Positions 18,486-26,540 of a stretch of 43,750 nucleotides of DNA are shown here, in pieces (position 1 is the stretch's first letter; each line of letters begins with the position of its first letter). The notes below the pieces were generated by a model that was not told the DNA's origin, ran no database searches, and saw only the letters and a list, made by a program, of their open reading frames with translations. Position numbers and translations under genes: made by a program. Source of the DNA: JBNAVJ01 sp049700455 (lineage in GTDB: Bacteria; Bacteroidota; Ignavibacteria; Tepidaquicellales; Tepidaquicellaceae). Where the stretch lies: assembly GCA_049700455.1 (NCBI GenBank), contig JBNAVJ010000015.1:1-43750 (forward strand). Reading direction: 5' to 3'.

Positions 18486-18981
18486 GATAAGAATTCTCTC
18501 AATTTTTCTGAGTGCATTTATAATGATTTTTATCAGCGTGATGCCGGTTATTAGTTTAATGAATCTTTTTTGTTGTGCAGGGATTGTGATTGGAGGACTG
18601 GCTGGGGTTTTTTATCTGGATAATAAATCCAAGTCTGTAAATTATTTAATAAGTTTTAAAGATGCCGGTATTGTTGGAGCGTTAAGCGGGGTTGTATCTG
18701 CTATTATTGTTTCAATTATAACACTTGTTATAACAATTATCACTAAAGAAAATCCTATAGATACCGGGATAAAAACGTTTGAGGAATTTGGACTCCAATT
18801 ACCAAACGAGGTATTAAATCAACTTCAGAGTTTCTCTGAAGAATACACCAAGTATGGATTTTCTCCAAGAATAGCACTTATTAATCTTTTAAGTAACTTG
18901 ATTATTTATCCTTTGTTTGGGTTTCTTGGAGGAATTCTTGCTATGTCTCTTATAAACAAAAAACGACAAAAATTTGTTTAG
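18472..18981 (+). CDS. Small multi-pass membrane protein of unknown function
   Basis: Not recognised as a defined family. A 169-residue protein with four predicted membrane segments: about 7-27, 30-46, 60-90 and 135-160. Two Gly-rich helices ('GIVIGGLAGVFYL', 'GFLGGILAMSLI') and a soluble central stretch ('FEEFGLQLPNEVLNQLQSFSEEY') separate them, a layout reminiscent of DUF4199-type membrane proteins. It overlaps the DUF2085 gene by 14 bases, so the two are likely translated as a pair and may form one membrane complex (inference). Confidence 0.7.
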   Translation: MSINKIRILSIFLSAFIMIFISVMPVISLMNLFCCAGIVIGGLAGVFYLDNKSKSVNYLISFKDAGIVGALSGVVSAIIVSIITLVITIITKENPIDTGIKTFEEFGLQLPNEVLNQLQSFSEEYTKYGFSPRIALINLLSNLIIYPLFGFLGGILAMSLINKKRQKFV

Positions 18982-19004
18982 AATATTAAATTAAATTATG
19001 GTTA

Positions 19005-20102
19005 ATGTTTGAATATTCAGGTGTTATACATGTTCATTCGACCTTCTCTGATGGGACCGGTACAGTCCCAGATATAATGAGATATGCTAATGAAGCAGAC
19101 CTTGATTATGTAATTCTAACTGATCACAATACATTGCTTGCTAAAGATAAAGGGTTTGAAAAATTTTTTGGTAACACAATGTTAATTGTTGGTTACGAAG
19201 TAAATGATATAGATAATAAAAATCATTATCTTGTAGTGGGGCTTGATGAACTTGTAGGGACCTATCGTGTCCTACCAAATGGTGAATTAGGAAATAACCT
19301 CCCCTCAGGGGAATATGCAAGGCTTGTCAGAGAAAAAGGAGGGGCAGGTTTTATAGCTCATCCTTTTGAAAAACGAAATTTGTTCCCTGAACATCCTGCC
19401 TATCCCTGGCTTAATTGGGAGTGTGAAGAGTATGATGGAATTGAAATTTGGAACCATATGAGTGAATGGATAGAGGGTTTGAATGAAAAAAATAAAATCC
19501 AGCGTTTTCTTCATCCACTTAAATCTATAACGGCTCCAAATCCTGAGGCTGTTAGTAAGTGGGATGAAGTAAATGTAAATCGTAAGGTTGTTGCTATCGG
19601 AAGTATTGATGCACATGCACACAAACAAACTTTTATGGGATTTCCTGTATTCGAAGTCTTTCCATATAAGGTTTTATTTAGATCTATCAGAACCAATGTC
19701 TTGCTTGATGAGAAAATTGTTAAAGGCGCTGAAACACAGTTTTCTCATTACAAAAAGCTTATTATAGATGCACTTCGGCAAGGCAGGTCTTATATTACTA
19801 ACTACTATTATGGAGACGCACGTGGATTTAGATTTTTTGCTGAATATGCTGATAAGCTTTATAATATTGGTGATGAGATAATTATACCCGATAATCTCAG
19901 GAAGAGAATTGTTTTTAACATATTTTTACCTAAATCGGCTCATATTATATTACGTCGTAATGGAGAAGTTTATGCGGAGTTTGACGGAGTGGGAAATGTT
20001 ATAGATGTGAAAGAAGAAGGAAATTATAGAGTAGAATGCTGGATAGGGGATAAAGCATGGATTTTTTCTAATCACATTAGAGTCCGAAAATCATATGAAT
20101 AA
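19005..20102 (+). CDS. PHP-domain metal-dependent phosphoesterase
   Basis: A 365-residue enzyme. Metal ligands of the PHP fold are in place: 'HVHSTFSDG' (His9, His11, Asp16), 'LTDHNTL' (Asp40, His41), a Glu in 'VGYEVNDID', 'FIAHPFEKR' and 'SIDAHAHK'. Residues from about 280 on form an extra beta-sandwich ('IVFNIFLPKSAHIILRRNGEVYAEF'). The domain occurs in histidinol phosphatases, 3',5'-nucleotide phosphatases and DNA polymerases; the standalone protein cannot be assigned a substrate. It overlaps purF by eight bases. The same arrangement next to purine synthesis makes a nucleotide-phosphatase role attractive but unproven. Confidence 0.88.
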   Translation: MFEYSGVIHVHSTFSDGTGTVPDIMRYANEADLDYVILTDHNTLLAKDKGFEKFFGNTMLIVGYEVNDIDNKNHYLVVGLDELVGTYRVLPNGELGNNLPSGEYARLVREKGGAGFIAHPFEKRNLFPEHPAYPWLNWECEEYDGIEIWNHMSEWIEGLNEKNKIQRFLHPLKSITAPNPEAVSKWDEVNVNRKVVAIGSIDAHAHKQTFMGFPVFEVFPYKVLFRSIRTNVLLDEKIVKGAETQFSHYKKLIIDALRQGRSYITNYYYGDARGFRFFAEYADKLYNIGDEIIIPDNLRKRIVFNIFLPKSAHIILRRNGEVYAEFDGVGNVIDVKEEGNYRVECWIGDKAWIFSNHIRVRKSYE

Positions 20103-21624
20103 CGATTGTAGTAAATGTCTTGAACTGAACAAATCAATACATTCGAATTGTGGGGTTTTTGGTGTATTCAATCATCCTGACGCAGCAGTATTAACTTACT
20201 ATGGTTTACATGCTTTGCAACATCGTGGACAGGAAGCTGCTGGAATAGTATCCTGTTATTATGATGAAACTATCAAAAAGTATCGGTTTGCAATTCATAA
20301 GGGTTCAGGACTTGTCCTTGAGGTGTTTGAGAATGAAAAAATTATTACTGAAGAACTGAAAGGATATTCAGCAATAGGGCATAATAGATATTCTACTACA
20401 GGTGCAGCAGGGAGGAGAAATAATATCCAGCCTTTTAAAGTTAACTTTAAAGGTGGGAACTTAGCATTATCACATAATGGAAACTTGACTAATACTTTGT
20501 ACTTACGAAGCAGACTCGAAGATGAAGGCACAATATTCCAAACCACAAGCGATAGCGAAATTTTTCTCCATCTGATTGCTAAAAGCAAGGCTAAGACAAT
20601 TGAGCAAAAAGTCCTTGATGCACTTGGCAAGGTTAAAGGTGCTTACTCAATCTGTATTTTGAGTGATGATAAATTAATTGCGGCAAGAGATCCACTTGGT
20701 TTCAGGCCATTATCCATTGGAAAGCTTGGTGATAGTTTTATTATTGCTTCTGAAACTACAGCATTTGATATAATTAATGCTGAATATATTAGGGATGTTA
20801 CGCCGGGTGAAATGGTAGTGATAGATAATGAAGTTATTAAGACAGGCAAATTAAAGTCTTATGTATTTGCTGAGGCTCCGAAATACAAATTTTGCATTTT
20901 TGAATACATTTATTTTTCCCGTCCTGATAGTGATATCTTTGGTGAAAAAGTTGATAAAGTAAGACGGAAAATAGGTATGAATCTTGCCATTGAACATCCT
21001 CCTCCTGATAAGGATAATCCTGATAATGAAAGCGAAAAGAAAGTTATAATTATAAATGTTCCGGATTCCTCAAATACAGCTACACTTGGATACTTTAACG
21101 AAGCCATTAAAAATAATAAAAATTTGAAACACGAAATTGGTTTAATCAGAAGTCACTATATTGGAAGGACTTTTATTCAGCCAGGAAATGATGATAGAAA
21201 AATGAAAATAAAGTTTAAGTTTAACATTGTGAAAGGGGTATTGGAAGGCAGAAAGGTTGTGATTGTAGATGATTCTATCGTAAGAGGGAATACCCTGAAA
21301 TCCCTTGTGGAGTTAATAAAGAAAGCAAAACCTAAAGAAATACATTTAAGAATAACATCACCTCCTATAATTTCTCCCTGCTACTATGGAATGGATTTCC
21401 CATCAAGGGAAGAATTAATCGCTTTTCAGCATAATAAAGACATAGAAGAAATCAGGAAGTTTCTCGGAGTTGATTCTTTAGGGTACCTTTCTCTTGAAAA
21501 GCTTTTGGAATCGGTTCCGTTTCAAGATGAAAAAGTAGATTACTGTACTGCTTGTTTCAGTGGAAAGTATCCAATTCCTATTGAAGGAGCCTCTAGTTTG
21601 AAAAAAAATCAATTTGATGAATAA
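20095..21624 (+). CDS. purF: Amidophosphoribosyltransferase, Fe-S type
   Basis: First committed step of purine synthesis: PRPP plus glutamine to 5-phosphoribosylamine. 509 residues. The nucleophile is Cys19 in 'NCGVFGVFNH', preceded by an 18-residue leader that must be removed, as in Bacillus-type PurF. Glutaminase motifs 'LQHRGQEAAGI' and 'GHNRYSTTGA' follow. Four Fe4S4 ligands are present at C267 ('KFCIFEY'), C429 ('SPCYYG') and C484/C487 ('CTACF'). The PRPP loop is 'VVIVDDSIVRGNT'. It is followed two bases after its stop by a strong intrinsic terminator. The presence of all four cysteines argues for the oxygen-sensitive Fe-S type. Confidence 0.96.
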   Translation: MNNDCSKCLELNKSIHSNCGVFGVFNHPDAAVLTYYGLHALQHRGQEAAGIVSCYYDETIKKYRFAIHKGSGLVLEVFENEKIITEELKGYSAIGHNRYSTTGAAGRRNNIQPFKVNFKGGNLALSHNGNLTNTLYLRSRLEDEGTIFQTTSDSEIFLHLIAKSKAKTIEQKVLDALGKVKGAYSICILSDDKLIAARDPLGFRPLSIGKLGDSFIIASETTAFDIINAEYIRDVTPGEMVVIDNEVIKTGKLKSYVFAEAPKYKFCIFEYIYFSRPDSDIFGEKVDKVRRKIGMNLAIEHPPPDKDNPDNESEKKVIIINVPDSSNTATLGYFNEAIKNNKNLKHEIGLIRSHYIGRTFIQPGNDDRKMKIKFKFNIVKGVLEGRKVVIVDDSIVRGNTLKSLVELIKKAKPKEIHLRITSPPIISPCYYGMDFPSREELIAFQHNKDIEEIRKFLGVDSLGYLSLEKLLESVPFQDEKVDYCTACFSGKYPIPIEGASSLKKNQFDE

Positions 21625-21626
21625 AT

Positions 21627-21654
21627 AAAAAAGCCTGCTACAGCAGGCTTTTTT
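21627..21654. terminator. Bidirectional intrinsic terminator between purF and the octaheme cytochrome
   Basis: Perfect 12-bp stem AAAAAAGCCTGC (21627-21638) / GCAGGCTTTTTT (21643-21654) with loop TACA. The T-run follows on the plus strand and, by symmetry, on the minus strand. It sits between convergent genes ending at 21624 and 21675, so it can stop both. Confidence 0.9.
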
Positions 21655-21674
21655 ATTTAAAAGTCAGGCAAAGA

Positions 21675-22913
21675 TTACTTACCTTTTCTCATTTCATTAG
21701 CCAGATATTTAATTTCTGTTAAATCTCTCACAAGTTCACTCCAGCCATACCATAGAGCATAATCAGGATTTGCATGGAAAGTTCCCTGAAAAGCTCTCAT
21801 TCTATGCTCAAGGAACATTACAAAAAGTTTTTGTTCGATTGTTGTTGTAGCATCATGAAATGTTAACAAATCAGGGTAGCTGTACATTTGCCCAGCAGGT
21901 TTCTTAATTATTCCATCTTTATATAAATCGGCAACAACCCGGATTGCTTCTGCCATCATACGATCCGCTTCACGAATCATATCATCACCCTTTTTTAATT
22001 CTCCCTCAGCAAAATTTTTTGAGTGACATCTATTGCATACATTGAGCATTTTGTCTCTTTCCTTTTGCCAGTCTTCCTGTGTGAGGCGTGCAACATCTGC
22101 AATTTTTACCACTTCAAGTCTTGGGGTCGGTTTTCCTTCAGGATCGAGGACGTTTAAGGCTTTTAAAATTGTAATTCTATCTTCAGCCCATTGCTTATCT
22201 TCTGGTAGAGGTAATCTTACAGCAAGAAAGCCCCACGCGGTACGAACTTCATGGTTGCCATCAACCATATGGCAGTCCTGACAGGTAGGCCCTGAGGTCG
22301 ATTCATTAATAACACCACTTTGTTTAAGCAGGTATCTTACTCCGTGTTTTGAACCAGAATACATTTCCCATTGAGGATGGTCAAAACCAGTATGGCAGGT
22401 CATACAGGCTTGAGGTTGTTTAGCTTCCTTAACGGAAAAAACGTGTCTTGTATGGCAGGCATCACAAGAAGCAGTACCAAAAGTATTCCTTCCTTCTTTC
22501 TTAAGCTTTTTGATGTCATCTTCTGATTTAATCCCGATTTTATGACATCCACCACAACCTTTCATTCCCTCTGTTAATGCCATAGGTTGCATATGTGTTG
22601 TGGGCATTGCCTGATAGGAAGCCCAACTCAAAGAGTGCTTTCCTTTTTTGAATTCATCGACACGATTTTTATGACACTGACCACAGGTTTCCGGAGTTGG
22701 AATGTTTACTCTTTCAATATCACTGGCAGAGATGTGTTTGTCTCCATGACATACAGAACAGTCAATCCCATTTTCAAAATGCTTGCTTAATTTCCAATCA
22801 GTTACAATGTTTGGAGTTACATTTTTATGACAATCTACACAAACTTGTGAGTTTACCTGCTGAAATGTAAAAAGAAAAAAAGCAAAACAAAAGAAGGTAA
22901 TAACGTTTTTCAT
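21675..22913 (-). CDS. Periplasmic octaheme cytochrome c, HAO-like family
   Basis: Exported multiheme c-type cytochrome, 412 residues. A signal peptide precedes Gln23. Eight CxxCH sites are seen, starting at Cys25, 52, 77, 120, 150, 170, 211 and 293. The long gap between hemes 7 and 8 and the C-terminal helical bundle (about residues 300-410, 'FHANPDYALWYGW') resemble hydroxylamine oxidoreductase (HAO)-type octaheme proteins, though this one is shorter than nitrifier HAO. HAO relatives can run oxidatively or, as in Epsilonproteobacteria, reduce nitrite/hydroxylamine; the cross-linking tyrosine cannot be judged by eye. No NrfH-type quinol partner is adjacent. It ends the leftward hutH-pore-MFS series, 62 bases after the MFS stop. 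Direct or indirect link to these is unknown. Confidence 0.87.
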   Translation of the reverse strand: MKNVITFFCFAFFLFTFQQVNSQVCVDCHKNVTPNIVTDWKLSKHFENGIDCSVCHGDKHISASDIERVNIPTPETCGQCHKNRVDEFKKGKHSLSWASYQAMPTTHMQPMALTEGMKGCGGCHKIGIKSEDDIKKLKKEGRNTFGTASCDACHTRHVFSVKEAKQPQACMTCHTGFDHPQWEMYSGSKHGVRYLLKQSGVINESTSGPTCQDCHMVDGNHEVRTAWGFLAVRLPLPEDKQWAEDRITILKALNVLDPEGKPTPRLEVVKIADVARLTQEDWQKERDKMLNVCNRCHSKNFAEGELKKGDDMIREADRMMAEAIRVVADLYKDGIIKKPAGQMYSYPDLLTFHDATTTIEQKLFVMFLEHRMRAFQGTFHANPDYALWYGWSELVRDLTEIKYLANEMRKGK

Positions 22914-22975
22914 AGCTTTTAATTTGATTAAAAAGAAATGGTTATAAACTATATAAGCTAAAAAATATTTAAAAG

Positions 22976-24277
22976 TTATTCAACAGTAAAAGCTGTTAAC
23001 CTTTTCCCTTTTGTTTCTGGTAATGTCCATATCCATAATCCTGTTAGCAAAGCAAAAAATGCTGCTATAGAAATACCTCCGCTTAGACCGTATGATTGTG
23101 CAATCCAGGCAATAATAACAGGGGTGAAAAATTGCACTCCACGTGCAAAATTAAAAGCACTTCCCATAGCAGTATTTCGAATCTTGGTAGGAAATAGTTC
23201 TGAGAATAAAGGTCCATAGCCTCCGAACATACCTGTGCCTAATCCAACGAGGAACATAAATACGAGAATAAAATACTGTTGCTGTGATATGACTTCCCAG
23301 AAGATCGTTATCATCAGAAGTCCTGCTGCCATTATACAGGAGTAAATTGTATATGCCGGTCTTCGCCCTAATTTATCTGCTATAAATCCAAAAGAGGCGT
23401 AACCAATAAATCCTCCAGTTTGAGTTATAAACATAAAAAGAGCAGATTTAGCAAGAGAAAAATTCCTTTCAGTATGTAGATATCCTGGCATCCAGGAGTA
23501 AGTAAACCAATATGCTGACATATCAAAAATAGCAAGTATCAGTGAAAGAACAAACAACTTCCTGTACTGTCTGGATAATAAAAGAATAAAATTATTTTTT
23601 CGTTCTGCTATATCTGTTATAGAACTATTTTCTACAAGGTGCCTTTTTCTTTCTTCCCAGATGTCTGATTCAGGTAGATGTCTTCTTATAAAAATTACAA
23701 GTACTGCTGGTAGTATTGAAACGAAAAAACTTGCTCTCCATCCAATTACAGGAGCAATATAACCTCCTACAATAGAAGCCAGAGCAATGCCCACAGGAGC
23801 TCCAGTTTGCATAAATGCTCCAAAACGTCCCCTGACTTTTGCCGGAAATGTTTCACCTATGTATGTTTGTCCTGTACCCCATTCTCCACCAACGCCCAGT
23901 CCAGTAATTATACGAAAAACCAACAGGAAGGGAAGAGAGCTTGCAAGTCCACAGAAAAAAGTTCCAATACTGTAAGTTAGTATTGTCCACATTAAAACCT
24001 TTTTTCTCCCATAAATATCTGATAAGAAACCAAATATTATTCCTCCTATTGCTGTAGCTGCGAGACTCGCTCCTAATATATACGAAATTTCAGTATTGGT
24101 TAAACTCAGTTCAGTTTTTATGGGAATCATTAAAAAGGTATAAAGTATCAAATCATAAAAATCAAAAACCCACCCAGCCCAGCTCATTAAAAGAATTTTG
24201 TAATGTTCCCCGCTTAACTTTTCGGCTTCATTAAGGAGTTTATGCATTTTGGGATAATTATAAAAAAAATAACTCAC
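22976..24277 (-). CDS. MFS transporter (12-TM, AAHS/sialate-porter-like)
   Basis: Proton-linked symporter of the major facilitator superfamily, 433 residues, 12 predicted helices. Seen: the loop 2-3 signature 'GFLSDIYGRKKV', a related 'GFIADKLGRRPA' in the second half, and 'GLGVGGEWGTGQTYIGE' in helix 4/5, which is typical of aromatic-acid/sialate-type porters. The substrate cannot be deduced; position next to a HutH-like lyase suggests an amino acid or its deaminated product. The longest frame begins with GTG at 24277 behind an AGGA; an ATG ten codons later (24247) is a reasonable alternative. 131 bases separate it from the small pore-like gene upstream. Confidence 0.88.
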   Translation of the reverse strand: MSYFFYNYPKMHKLLNEAEKLSGEHYKILLMSWAGWVFDFYDLILYTFLMIPIKTELSLTNTEISYILGASLAATAIGGIIFGFLSDIYGRKKVLMWTILTYSIGTFFCGLASSLPFLLVFRIITGLGVGGEWGTGQTYIGETFPAKVRGRFGAFMQTGAPVGIALASIVGGYIAPVIGWRASFFVSILPAVLVIFIRRHLPESDIWEERKRHLVENSSITDIAERKNNFILLLSRQYRKLFVLSLILAIFDMSAYWFTYSWMPGYLHTERNFSLAKSALFMFITQTGGFIGYASFGFIADKLGRRPAYTIYSCIMAAGLLMITIFWEVISQQQYFILVFMFLVGLGTGMFGGYGPLFSELFPTKIRNTAMGSAFNFARGVQFFTPVIIAWIAQSYGLSGGISIAAFFALLTGLWIWTLPETKGKRLTAFTVE

Positions 24278-24408
24278 ATTAATTTCCTAAGCAATGAAAA
24301 AATATCTAAATAACATATTATATTTAATTATTACAATTACAATAAAACTTTTACGAGGTAAGAGAAGAGTCGATTATAAAGTTTATATTTCATCAACGTA
24401 AGTGTTTA

Positions 24409-24756
24409 TCAGGATTGTTCATCTTCAAGGTGAAATTTGTGTAAGAACCTATGGAAGATTGGTGCTATAAGAATTGCGAAACTTGTAAGAAATGCTATAC
24501 CACTATAAAGTGCATAAAGTCCGGAGAAAATTTTTGCTGAATCATTTGTAAGAACATCAACCGGTCCCATTCCTCCTAAAATCATAGAAGCATTAAGAAA
24601 TGCGTCAACAAAACTAAGTCCTCCTATAAAATGGTATCCCAGTACACCTATAGATAAAGAAAAGCTCAGGAATATGAAATCTATTAATACTGCAATCAAA
24701 AGCCGTCGTCTAAACCTTCGACGACTAATAATTTTCTGATGTTTTTTCTCAAACAT
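24409..24756 (-). CDS. Small two-TM protein with pore-loop-like segment
   Basis: A 115-residue membrane protein with a very basic N-terminus ('ISRRRFRRRLL'), TM1 (about 20-45), a re-entrant-like stretch with 'NASMILGGMGPVD' (about 55-67), and TM2 ('LYALYSGIAFLTSFAILIAP'), ending in an acidic tail. The TM-loop-TM pattern recalls the pore module of potassium channels, but the K+ signature TVGYG is absent, so channel function is speculation. Similar proteins exist in many proteobacteria without a known role (memory, not searched). Its ATG shares the last base of the hutH stop (TAATG), implying coupled expression. Confidence 0.72.
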   Translation of the reverse strand: MFEKKHQKIISRRRFRRRLLIAVLIDFIFLSFSLSIGVLGYHFIGGLSFVDAFLNASMILGGMGPVDVLTNDSAKIFSGLYALYSGIAFLTSFAILIAPIFHRFLHKFHLEDEQS

Positions 24757-26282
24757 TAATAGGTTTTTAGTTCTCCGATTTCGTTTTCCACGGCTGTAAG
24801 TATCTTGTGGGTTCTGACAGCTTCCATCATATTATTATGGTCACGAAACAGAGGTCTATCTACATCAAGATGTTCTACAACCCCTCTTACAGCTCTATGA
24901 GCTGCCTGTGTACCATGGCCTACTTTGTAATCTCTAAAGTCTATCGCCTGTGCTGCAGCAATGAACTCGATGCCAAGTATTCCATATGAGTTTTCTATTA
25001 TTTGTTTTGTCTTAAGAGCTGTATTCATACCCATACTGACAAAGTCTTCCTGATCTGCTGCTGCAGGAATAGATTGAATTGATGCCGGCATTGATAAAAT
25101 CCGCTGTTCAACAATTAGCATATCGGCAGTGTACTGACTTAACATATGCCCTGAAAACATTCCAGCTCCTCTGGTAAGAAATGCAGGTAACCCAACACTT
25201 AGTGCAGGATTAAGTAACCTGTTTAGCCTTCTTTCAGAAAGCACACATACCATAGTTAATGCAGCTCCCAGCATATCAAGAGGAACACTAATAGGAGAAC
25301 CTTGGAAATTTGCTCCTGTAAGTACAATTTCGTCATCCGGAAGAAATATAGGATTGTCGCCGACTCCATTAAGTTCAATTTCTACTTGCTCTCGAGTCCA
25401 TCTGAGTTGGTCTCTTGCAGAACCAATTACTTGAGGTGTTGACCGCATACTATAAGCATCCTGAACTTTAACTTTTACTTTCCCCAGAAGATCTGAACCG
25501 TCAATTATTCGTTTTATATTTTGAGCAGAAGTAACGGCTCCTTGAAAGCCTCTTAGCTTGTGGAGTCTCTCATCATAAGGCTTCATATTTGCCATAAGAG
25601 CTTCGAGTGTCATAGCAGCTGCGATTTCTGCTTGTTTCAATATCCTTTCAATCTCATAAATCTGAAGGCAGGCCATTCCATTTATTACATTACTACCATT
25701 TATAGCCGCAAGTCCGTCGCGGGCTTGTAAACCCGGAATTGGAATTCTGGCTTTTTCCATAGCTTTTGATGTCGGCATCCTTTCACCTCTGTAAAATGCT
25801 TCACCTTCTCCAAGAAGTGATAATGCAATTTGACTCATTGGAGCTAAATCGCCACAGGCTCCGACGCTACCTTTTGTACAAACTACAGGCGTAACGCCTT
25901 TGTTCAACATATCAATATAGGTTTGTGTAATTTCCGGCCTGCACCCAGAATAACCGTTTGCATGAACATTGATTCTTGTTAGCATTGCAGCACGGACAAT
26001 TTCAATCGGTAAGGGTTCACCAATTCCTGCTGCATGATTATAAATGAGATACTTTTGAAATTCCTTAATTTGATTTTCATTTAGTACAACATTGACCAAT
26101 TCTCCGATACCTGTATTAACCCCATACATTATTTCTTTAGCTTGAATTCTCTTTTCAAGAAAAGCACGACACTTTTTTATTCGTTGAAGTGCTTCAGGAT
26201 GCAGCTCTATTTTTTCATTTAAAAAGGCAACTGCATAAACATCTTCAATCTTGAGGTCTTTTCCGGTAATTATTATTGACAT
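24756..26282 (-). CDS. hutH: Histidine ammonia-lyase-family enzyme with Ala-Cys-Gly MIO triad
   Basis: MIO-dependent aromatic amino acid lyase, 508 residues from the ATG at 26282. An AGAGGAG (26289-26295, minus strand) lies six bases upstream, so this start is preferred over a TTG nine codons earlier. Numbering matches Pseudomonas HAL closely: Tyr53 ('IMYGVNTGIG'), His83 ('NHAAGIG'), then 'GSVGACGDLAP' at 139-149, so position 143 is Cys (TGT codon, 'GCCTGTGGC') where Ser is normal. Further residues: Asn195 ('AAINGSN'), Tyr277/Arg280 ('QDAYSMRST'), Phe326, Glu412 ('DQEDFVSMG'). Glu412 favours HAL over PAL/TAL (which have other residues there), but 'SH' is 'NH' at 82-83 and the usual His after 'QED' is Phe. 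Histidine is the likely but unproven substrate. No hutU, hutI or hutG nearby. Confidence 0.87.
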   Translation of the reverse strand: MSIIITGKDLKIEDVYAVAFLNEKIELHPEALQRIKKCRAFLEKRIQAKEIMYGVNTGIGELVNVVLNENQIKEFQKYLIYNHAAGIGEPLPIEIVRAAMLTRINVHANGYSGCRPEITQTYIDMLNKGVTPVVCTKGSVGACGDLAPMSQIALSLLGEGEAFYRGERMPTSKAMEKARIPIPGLQARDGLAAINGSNVINGMACLQIYEIERILKQAEIAAAMTLEALMANMKPYDERLHKLRGFQGAVTSAQNIKRIIDGSDLLGKVKVKVQDAYSMRSTPQVIGSARDQLRWTREQVEIELNGVGDNPIFLPDDEIVLTGANFQGSPISVPLDMLGAALTMVCVLSERRLNRLLNPALSVGLPAFLTRGAGMFSGHMLSQYTADMLIVEQRILSMPASIQSIPAAADQEDFVSMGMNTALKTKQIIENSYGILGIEFIAAAQAIDFRDYKVGHGTQAAHRAVRGVVEHLDVDRPLFRDHNNMMEAVRTHKILTAVENEIGELKTY

Positions 26283-26441
26283 ACTAAACTCCTCTAATAT
26301 TTTTAGCAAAATAACGCTTATTAATCATCTTAAAAATTGAAAAATTAATACCTAAACTCCTATATAGAAACTAATCTAAGATGTATAACCTACTGATTAT
26401 GACAACCTGACTGGAAGTAACACGAGGGGGAAATATCCCCC

Positions 26442-26470
26442 TTGACTTTTTAGAGATACTTGAATACATT
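26442..26470 (+). promoter_or_regulatory. Candidate promoter for the T9SS cargo gene
   Basis: TTGACT (26442-26447), a 17-base spacer, and TACATT (26465-26470). It is followed by an AGGAGGGGG Shine-Dalgarno at 26507-26515, which precedes ATG 26518. A G5/C5 hairpin (AGGGGG 26425-26430, loop AAATAT, CCCCCT 26437-26442) abuts the -35 box; it lacks a T-run, and its role is open. Confidence 0.45.
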
Positions 26471-26540
26471 GTTAACAAATTAAAGCATAATTTATTAACC
26501 TAAATTAGGAGGGGGATATGAAGAAAACATTTCTTCTACT

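Noticed and set aside
20295..20630. Minus-strand open frame of 111 codons within purF
   Set aside because: Antisense shadow of a strongly conserved gene, without a start context or family motif.
26425..26442. AGGGGG/CCCCCT hairpin as a terminator of an upstream gene
   Set aside because: The gene upstream runs leftward away from it and no T-run follows; the hairpin abuts a promoter-like -35 instead.
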